Shown piece after piece: positions 10,306 through 17,500 of a stretch of DNA of 64,000 nt (position 1 is its first letter; each line of letters starts with the position of its first letter). Location of the stretch: the NCBI GenBank assembly GCA_030015575.1, contig CM057350.1, positions 522,900,959 to 522,964,958 of the forward strand. Reading direction: 5' to 3'. The DNA is from Agapanthus africanus (Eukaryota; Streptophyta; Magnoliopsida; Asparagales; Amaryllidaceae). The notes under the pieces were generated by a model that worked only from the letters and a program-made list of their open reading frames with translations, did no database searches and was not told where the DNA came from. The position numbers were made by a program, and so were the translations under genes.

Positions 10306-10339
10306 GTAAGTTCAATTTGTTGAAGAAATCCCTTTTCTG

Positions 10340-11004
10340 AAAGATTTGGCTGGATTTCCCCCACCGTCGGATCTTTGATCCAAGGGCTTCTGTTTTACAG
10401 AAGATAATCTTCTTGTTTTAACAATAACAGAAAAGATTTCTTCAGAACCTTAATTTTTGTTTAGCGCAAATGCTCCAGGGTATGACGCGTGTCGCACAGC
10501 GCACGGTGCAGCGCAACTGCGCTAGCGCATCTGCGCCGACACGTGTCACGCAGCGCACGGCGCATACGCCGCTGAAGCGTTGCTTCCTTTAGTTTTGCTT
10601 GAAATAGAGCTTTGCTTTGATTGGGTGCGCTGTTTTGGGCGTTGCGCTGATGCGTCTGCGTCAGACACGTGGCGTATTGCGCAGCGCAAATAATCTGAAG
10701 CGTCGCTTCATTAAATTAATTTTCAAGACAGAGCTTTGCTCTGATTGGGGGAAGACGAAGCGTTGCTTCATCTCCCGCCTCGGAATTTGAACAGAAGTTC
10801 GCTCCAATTAAGGTAAACTGCCGTGACAACTCTTGGAAGTCGAAGAGGCACTTGATGCCTATAAATAGGACCTTTCGTCCCCCCCAGATATTTGTCATCT
10901 TTCAGATTTCTATTTTCGAAGACCTCAGAGCTTTGTTCTTGCCTTCAAGAATTCAGGTACCTTGCTCCTCCTTTTTTTTAAAAAGTTTTTTAGGAAAACT
11001 TTAG
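10340..11004 (+). promoter_or_regulatory. Duplicated LTR end plus promoter and leader of antisense gene 2
   Basis: Aligns in order with about 3505-4219: the LTR block CCACCGT-GGATCTTTGATCC, the GCGCAGCGCAAC repeats with ACACGTGTC, GAAGCGTTGCTTC, AGAGCTTTGCTCTGATTGG, then the internal segment with TATAAATA (10860-10867), the CAGAGCTTTGTTCTTG leader, and the donor ACTTTAG. It is clearly more diverged from the LTR than the two LTRs are from each other, so the duplication is older than this insertion. Confidence 0.75.
10860..10867 (+). promoter_or_regulatory. TATA box of antisense gene 2
   Basis: TATAAATAGGACC, matching TATAAATAGGGCC at 4067 in both motif and context. Confidence 0.7.
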
Positions 11005-11152
11005 GTAAAATCGATTCTTAGATTAATCTTAACCAGCAGAGCTTTCATCCAGGGGACTTTATCCTTGAACATAGTTTCGCTCTCTAGGAATTTAGTCCTC
11101 TATGTATATTATTGCTTTTCTATTGCTGATCTTCCTGTAATATTTCCTCCAG
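11005..11152 (+). other. Leader intron of antisense gene 2 (148 bp, predicted)
   Basis: Donor ACTTTAG|GTAAAA and acceptor TTTCCTCCAG, followed by GCATA and ATG 11158. The donor matches that of antisense gene 1. An in-frame ATG at 11065 lies inside this intron, so 11158 is the preferred start. Confidence 0.6.
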
Positions 11153-11157
11153 GCATA

Positions 11158-11667
11158 ATGGCGGCGGTGCATCTATACAGTTTGCACGAGTTTATTACCT
11201 ACGACGATATCCGTGCTCAGAGTCGTCAACAAAACCAGGAATTTACAGACGCTGAATGTGCAGAAGTCATGGGTCGTCTGAACGCAAGCGGTGGTTGGCT
11301 GTTGCCTCGTCGTTCGGCCCTTTTGAAAGTCGTGTTGGGAGCCAAATGGAGAGAACTTCCGAGTCTTCATGAGGCCTTACCGCTCAACGCGCTGGATGAT
11401 GCCGAAGACAAGGTGCATTCAGTGTACCTGACAGGGCTGATTTCAAAGAAACGAAGGAATAGCCTTATTGACATCCTACACCAAGTCTTCCAGCAGACGA
11501 CGATAGTTGCTGCTTATCAAAGGCCAGGAGGGATCGCCGATGATCTCGATACAGAGGAGCGAGAAAGACTGCGCATAAGAATAATTAGAAAGGCCAGAAG
11601 AACTCTGGATGTCCTTACTTTCGATTTCCTCAATCCGTGCCCCGGGTCCGAGGTTATACCGTTGTAA
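11158..11667 (+). CDS. Antisense gene 2: unrecognised 169-residue protein
   Basis: Starts MAAVHLYSLHEF and ends GSEVIPL, TAA at 11665-11667. I do not recognise the family. Residues 1-35 are polar. A likely helical part follows (about 40-110, with KVVLGAKWRELPSLHEALPL and SVYLTGLISKKRRNSLIDIL). The C-terminal third is strongly charged (DTEERERLRIRIIRKARRTL), which could bind nucleic acid or form a coiled coil. There is no signal peptide, membrane segment or zinc motif, and I see no similarity to the PMD gene although the two share promoter, leader intron and 3' block. The frame is open from the inferred start to stop. It sits opposite to gag-pol between two hairpin blocks. No AATAAA is evident just downstream. 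Confidence 0.62.
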   Translation: MAAVHLYSLHEFITYDDIRAQSRQQNQEFTDAECAEVMGRLNASGGWLLPRRSALLKVVLGAKWRELPSLHEALPLNALDDAEDKVHSVYLTGLISKKRRNSLIDILHQVFQQTTIVAAYQRPGGIADDLDTEERERLRIRIIRKARRTLDVLTFDFLNPCPGSEVIPL

Positions 11668-11944
11668 TAATTTGAATAATGTTTCTTATTTATTGTTCTT
11701 ATGATTGTAAGAAGGAATTTTCTAGCAGTATGAATGGAAACTCTCCCCCTTTTCTATTTCAGCTTGTCTTATTTCTTGTCCCGAGTCTTCTGCCTGTGCA
11801 TAAATGAATGCGACACGAACGCCAGATCAAATGTAGATCAGATATTCTTTCTGTCATCTTCTTTTTATCGTCAGCAGGCTGTCTTTAATAACCATGATTG
11901 ATGGATATCTAAAACGAGTATTCTGACTTCCTTAAGAAATAACG

Positions 11945-12315
11945 ATGGCTTAGGCTGCAGGTTCAGGTCTACTGCCTAAGACTTTTCAACTCTATGAGCC
12001 GTGAGGGTCCCACAGAGGCTTTTCTCCCTACGGGTCGAGAGGATCCCACAGGTGGACTTTCTCCTTAGGAATCGTGAGGATTCCTAAGTGTGGTCTTCTC
12101 TTATAAGTCGTAAGGATCTTATAAGAGAATTTTTCCCTCTTACGAGTCGAGAGGACCCGTAAGCGGTTGTTTCCCTCCATGTCGAAATTCGACTTTGAAG
12201 AGTGAGGCCCATGAATAGTATGCAAGGGACCATTTTGGATTGACTTGCAGGGCCCCATTGCTCAGGAAGCAACTTTTTTTTTTTTAATCCTTGCTGCCCG
12301 GGACTTTATCTTGCA
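11945..12315 (+). repeat. Hairpin block 2 and tail, downstream of antisense gene 2
   Basis: Direct repeat of 9925-10305. It contains hairpins such as CTTAGGAATC/GATTCCTAAG with loop GTGAG (12064-12088) and a CTTATAAG/CTTATAAG stem at about 12100-12125, then the same tail with TTTTGGATTGACTTGCAGGG. Confidence 0.82.
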
Positions 12316-12339
12316 AGGTGGAACGAATCGGGAATTCTC

Positions 12340-12760
12340 TCACAGAGACAGTGGTGGCTCTATGAGTTGACGCGGGTTGGGAGGCTCTCGTCACGGAGTA
12401 TTTGTATCCGCGAGTCGAGGAGTTTGCTAGGGATTATTTGTTTCCCAAGCGCCAAGGATTATTTGTTTCCTTGGGGTTTGAGACGTGTCGAGAATTCCCA
12501 CGGGGGCTCTGGTGGCTCTGCGGGTCGACGCGGATCAGGAAGCTCTCGTCAAGGAGTGTTTGTATCCGTGAGTCGAGGAATTTGCTAGGGATTATTTGTT
12601 TCCCAAGCGCCAAGGATTATTTGTTTCCTTGGGGTTTGAAACGAGTCGAGGGTTCCCACGGGGGCTCTGGTGGCTCTGCGGGTCGACGCGGATCAGGAAG
12701 CTCTCGTCAAGGAGTGTTTGTATCCGTGAGTCGAGGAATTTGCTGGGAGGGTATGGTTCC
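12340..12760 (+). repeat. 158-bp tandem repeat, about 2.6 copies
   Basis: The GGGGGCTCTGGTGGCTCTGC block recurs at about 12501 and 12659, and a diverged copy begins near 12345. Each unit carries CCCAAGCGCCAAGG followed by CCTTGGGG, a potential hairpin. Open frames at 12402-12803 and 12596-13093 are repeat artefacts. Confidence 0.8.
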
Positions 12761-12839
12761 CTCTTTGTTTATGCCCTTGGATTGTATACAGGGATCGATG
12801 TGATCTTAACTGTGGGGCAAAAAGTTTCATTTTTTTATT

Positions 12840-13090
12840 CTTTCCGCGATGCTCTATCATTTCAGTTTTTATATCGCGAAGGTCGCGACTGCCCAATCAT
12901 TTCGGCTATTTTTCGCGGTGCCCAATCATTTCGGCTGTTTATTTTATTTCCACTCGCTGCTTTTTATTGCGAGTTGCCCAATCATTTCGGCTATTTCGCA
13001 TGCATACATTTTACTTGCTGCTTTTTATTGCAAGTTGCCCTATCATTTCGGCTATTTCGTATGCATGTGCGGCTTACTGGCTTTTCGCCG
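12840..13090 (+). repeat. Short dispersed repeats GCCCAATCATTTCGGCTATT
   Basis: Five copies of a roughly 20-bp core, with spacing of about 30-70 bp; the last two copies share the longer unit TTGCTGCTTTTTATTG. Non-coding part of the Tat 3' region. Confidence 0.75.
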
Positions 13091-13194
13091 TAAACCTGAA
13101 CTTGGACACTGATTTTGGCATCAGCACCGCTACAACTGGGATGTCGCCAGGAGCGAATCATCATTTGCCTCTGTCATTGTCGAACAAAGGAGGC

Positions 13195-13410
13195 TTAGCG
13201 ACCAGGGTTAGGGTCCTGTTGACTAAGGCTTTTGACTTTATGAGCCGTAAGGGTCTCACAAAGCTATTTCTCCCTACAAGTCGTGAGGATCTTATAGGTG
13301 TATTTTCTCCTTAGGAATCGTGAGGGTTCCTAAGTGTTTTGTTCCTCTGTAAGTCGTAAGGATCCTACAGGAGGGTTTTCTCTTTGTAAATCGAGAGGAT
13401 TTACAAGGGT
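13195..13410 (+). repeat. Hairpin block 3
   Basis: Hairpins at about 13240-13260, about 13273-13298, 13310-13334 (CTTAGGAATC/GGTTCCTAAG) and 13382-13408 (CTTTGTAAATC/GATTTACAAGG, loop GAGAG, 11 pairs with one wobble). No tail and no gene cassette beside it. Confidence 0.8.
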
Positions 13411-13504
13411 TATGCGAACATATCCCCAGTCACAGATGGACCTTGGTTAGGGAAATGTTTATTCGCGCCCGTGGATTGTATACAAGGATCAGTATTGAGC
13501 CACT

Positions 13505-13755
13505 TGTAGGGCAATATCGAAAGTTGTGGGGGTTGCTTAAGCACAGGTTTAGATCTCTGTAACTTAAGACTTTCAAATCTTACGAGCCGTGAGGGTCCCA
13601 TAAGAGCGTTCTCCTTACGAGTCGTCAGGATCTCGCAAGTGTATTTTCTCCTTAGGAATCGTGGGGATTCCTAAGTGTGTTGTTCCCTTGTGAATCGTAA
13701 GGATCTCACGCGGGTGGTTTCTCCTTATAGGGTCGAGAGGACCCTACAAGTGTTT
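13505..13755 (+). repeat. Hairpin block 4
   Basis: Includes CTTATAGGGTC/GACCCTACAAG with loop GAGAG (13724-13750) and CTTAGGAATC/GATTCCTAAG with loop GTGGG (about 13650-13675). A leading hairpin has core ACAG/CTGT where block 1 has GCAG/CTGC. Confidence 0.8.
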
Positions 13756-14190
13756 CTTAACGAGGTTGTGCCCTTTCGGGTTTTCACAAACACTCGCCGG
13801 TAGTCCTGCTGTTTTTACTCACGGAGCCCTTTCGGGTTTTCATCCGTGCCCATTTTTCTTATGGACTTACCGCTTTTATTTTCTCTTCTTCTTTTTTTTT
13901 ATTTTCTTTTTCCTTCTTTTTTTTACGAGGTCGCGCTCTTTCGGGTTTTCGCGAACACTCGCCGGTAGCCCTGCTGTTTTTACTCACGGAGCCCTTTCGG
14001 GTTTTCATCCATGCCCCTTTTTGCTTATGGACATACCGTTTTTATTTTATTTTATTTTTATATATATTTTTTATATCTCGTCAGTCTAAAGATGCTGCGG
14101 TAGTAGTTAAAGACGTTTCGGTCTGCTATTAGTTTAAGGACATTTCGGTCCGCTGTTAATTTAAGGACGTTTCGGTCCGCTGGCGAGAAG
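13756..14190 (+). repeat. Diverged ~165-bp tandem pair and GGACGTTTCGGTCC repeats
   Basis: The block CCTGCTGTTTTTACTCACGG with flanking CCCTTTCGGGTTTTC occurs near 13806 and 13970. Three copies of a GGACNTTTCGGTCC hairpin motif follow at 14100-14185; the same motif occurs in the LTRs (about 2393, 2420). Confidence 0.75.
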
Positions 14191-14281
14191 GTTGGCTATT
14201 TTTTTTTATAAATATTGAGCTTAGGAAGATAGCGAGCGGACATAGTCGTCGTCATCTATCATTGACCTAGGCTGAGGCTCA

Positions 14282-14503
14282 TTAAGCATAATATTTCTTT
14301 AGGAAGCGACCGTTTATTGGCTTGAAAGGCCTTTCGCCGTGCATGTCCATGAGTAGATAGGCCCCACCCTGGTAAACTTTATCTATGATGTACGGGCCTT
14401 CATAGTTTGGCTCGAATTTTCCCCGCTTGGCGCGATTGGGGATCATAGGCCTTTTGACCACTAGCACGAGTTCGCCTTGACGGAATGTCCTCGGTCGGGT
14501 CAA
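14282..14503 (-). CDS. Tat pol, C-terminal end of the integrase region
   Basis: Encodes RQGELVLVVKRPMIPNRAKR and WEGPY-like FEPNYEGPYIIDKVY, the GPY/F-type module that follows the integrase core in Ty3/gypsy elements. It ends LKKYYA with no chromodomain, as expected for the Tat lineage. Confidence 0.82.
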   Translation of the reverse strand: MTRPRTFRQGELVLVVKRPMIPNRAKRGKFEPNYEGPYIIDKVYQGGAYLLMDMHGERPFKPINGRFLKKYYA

Positions 14504-14512
14504 TCTTTCGTA

Positions 14513-17500
14513 TCAGCGCGTCATCTTTGCTTTATAAGCTTCTAGATTTTGCTGTGCTATGAGCCGGATTTCATCAAGGGCGTCAAGCTCCTCAAGCCGA
14601 AGGTGAGCATTTTCTTCGTCTGTCAGCTCGTAGTGGACTGCCACTCGTAGAGAGGGTAATTCTATCTCGAGAGGGAGTACTACTTCCGTCCCAAATACCA
14701 ACGCGTACGACGTTGTGTTTGTGGCCGTCTTAAATGTAGTTCGATACGCCCAAAGAGCCTCTTGCAGTCTTTCGTGCCAGTCTTTCTTATTTCGTGACAC
14801 CGTTTTCTTCATGATCTTCGTCAAGGTCTTGTTGAAGGCCTCAGCCAGACCGTTAGCTCGCGGATTATAAACTGAGGAATATCTCCAGTCTATATTATGC
14901 TGTTGCGCAAAGCGACTGATCTTGTGGCTTCTGTAGGCTGGCCCGTTATCGGAGATGATCCGTCGCGGAGTTCCAAACCGATATATGACGTGCGTTTTGA
15001 AGAAGTGGAGGATATTTTCCGTCTTCGCTTCTCTCAACGGTATCGCTTCTGCCCACTTAGAGAAGTAGTCAGTCGTCGCTAGGATGAAACGATGTCCCCT
15101 AGACGATGCTGGTTCGATGGGGCTGACTATATCAGTTCCCCACATTTCGAATGGCCAGCTAGCCACTGTTGGGTGTAGCGGATTTGGATGCTGATGGATG
15201 AAGTCCCTATGAATTTGGCATGAGTGGCATTGCTTTGCATATTCGATGCAGTCCTGAATCATCGTGGGCCAGTAGTAGCCCATTCGTTTTATCTTCAACT
15301 TCATCTTAGGGCCTGCTTGATGAGAACCGCAGAGTCCGTCGTGAACTTCCTGGACGACTCTTTTCGCTTCGTCAGGTCCTAAGCATCTCAGCCACAAAGA
15401 ATCAAATGACCTCTTGTACAGGGTATCGTTGACAAAGGCGAAAGACATGGCTCGTTTCGCGAACTGATGTCTTGTGGACGCTTCTTCAGGCATTTGGTGG
15501 GTCTTAAAGTAGTCTATGAAGACTTCCCTCCAGTCCTCGGCCTTCTCATGGTCTTTTATTTGTAGGGTCGTCTGCTCAGTCGCTCCCTTTTCTTTATATA
15601 ATTCCGGAGGTATTTCTGCCGGGGCGAGCACTCGACGGCTTTGTACCACGATTCTAACGTCATCGAGGTTCTCGTCAGCTAATTCTTTAGCAAGTTTAGC
15701 CAGTGCGTCCGCTTTGCTGTTTTCCGCGCGCGGTATGCTTTCCAAAGTATAGGAGTGAATTTGGGTTAGCAGTTGTTGCACCTTTTCACCGTATTTTACC
15801 AATTCCGGTTTGCATGTTTGGTAATCGCCGTTCACTTGACTGACGACTAGCTGGGAGTCCCCATATATGAGGAGGCTTTCAATTCCCATGTCAATGGCGA
15901 TCTCCAGGCCTGCTATCAAAGCTTCATATTCAGCTTCATTATTCGTTCTCGGCTCTGTCAAGGAGAAGGCGAAGCGCATTATTCCTCCTTGTGGGGTCAC
16001 GAAGATAAGGCCTACTCCCGATTTGATCATTGACGTATTTTGTTTGTGCTTTTTCATGGAAGATGCTCCATCGAAATAAAGCTCCCAACGGGTATCACTG
16101 CCGTCGATTGCGTCAAACGCATGCTTGTCTGGCAAATCGCAATTCAGGGGAGAATCGGCAGGTATCGGGTGCTCAGCAAGGAAGTCGGCTATGGCCTGAC
16201 CCTTCACTGCCTTGAGGGGTCGATACGTTATCGAAAACTCCATTAAGAGCAGAGCCCATTTAGCGAGTCGTCCCGTCAATATGGCCTTTGACATTAGATA
16301 TTTAAGAGGGTCCACCTTTGAAATGAGATGGACTTCATGCGCTAATGCGTAATGTCTAAGCTTCGTTATTGCGAAGATCAACGCCAGGCAGTGTTTTTCA
16401 ATGGGGGAGTAATTGCTTTCTGCCCCCAGCAGAACCCGACTTAAGTAGTAAAGTGCTCTTTCTTTCCCCTGGTCATTCTCTTGTACCCATAATGCGCCTA
16501 AAGAACCTTCAAGGGCGGCTGTGTAAAGAATGAGAGGTCTTCCCTTAACTGGAGCAGCCAACACTGGAGGGTTTTGCAGATACTGCTTGATCTCGTCTAG
16601 TGCGCCTTGGCATTTGTGATCCCAAACGAATGGGGTTCCCTTCTTCATCAGGTGACTGTAAGGACGACACTTTCCTGAAAGATTAGCGATAAACCGCCGA
16701 ACGTATGCAAGCTTTCCTTGGAGAGATCGCAACTGTTTAAGAGTTCTTGGCGGAGGCATTTCCATGATCGCTTTAATCTTAGACGGATCTATTTCAATAC
16801 CTCGGTGTCGAACGATGAATCCTAGGAATTTGCCCGAGGAAACCCCGAACGCACATTTTAAAGGATTCATCTTCAAATTGTATTGCCGAAGGCGTTGAAA
16901 TACAGTCCTCAAATGCTCGAGATGTTCTTCGTATGACTTGCTTTTAACTACGAGATCGTCGATATAGCATTCGACGATTTCGTGTATAAGGTCGTCGAAG
17001 ATCTTTGTCATGGCCCTCTGATAAGTAGCACCGGCGTTCTTTAAACCGAAGGGCATCACTTTATAACAGAATATACCAAGAGGAGTCCTGAAGGCGGTGT
17101 GTTTCTGGTCTTCAGGATGCATCTTTATCTGGTTATACCCCGATGAGCCGTCCATGAAGGAGAAAACCTCATGAGTGGATGTATTGTCTATCATCAGTTC
17201 AGTGACTGGCATTGGGAAATCATCCTTCGGGCAAGCTTTATTAAGATCCCGGAAGTCTACGCATATGCGCACTGTCCCATTTTTCTTCATCACTGGGACG
17301 ATGTTGGCGATCCATTCAGGGTACTGAACTTCCTGGATGAAGCCAGAGTCGATTAACTTTTTGACTTCGGTATTTATGCTCATCTCAAGCTTGAGTCGCA
17401 TTCTTCTCGGCGCCTGTTTGACTGGTTTGACGTTTGGGGATATTGCTAGTCTATGTACGGCGACTTCTGGATCTAGTCCTGGCATCTCGGAATAGTTCCA

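Noticed and set aside
11065-11157. Upstream in-frame start for antisense gene 2
   Set aside because: The stretch lies within the predicted leader intron, just upstream of a good acceptor at 11152; the start at 11158 parallels that of antisense gene 1.
12402-13093. Overlapping open frames of 73-165 residues
   Set aside because: Produced by the 158-bp tandem repeat and the CAATCATTTCGGC repeats; the peptides simply repeat the DNA unit.
9925-13755. CRISPR-like array
   Set aside because: The spacing of constant loops looked array-like, but there are no identical direct repeats with unique spacers, no cas genes, and the sequence is a plant retrotransposon.
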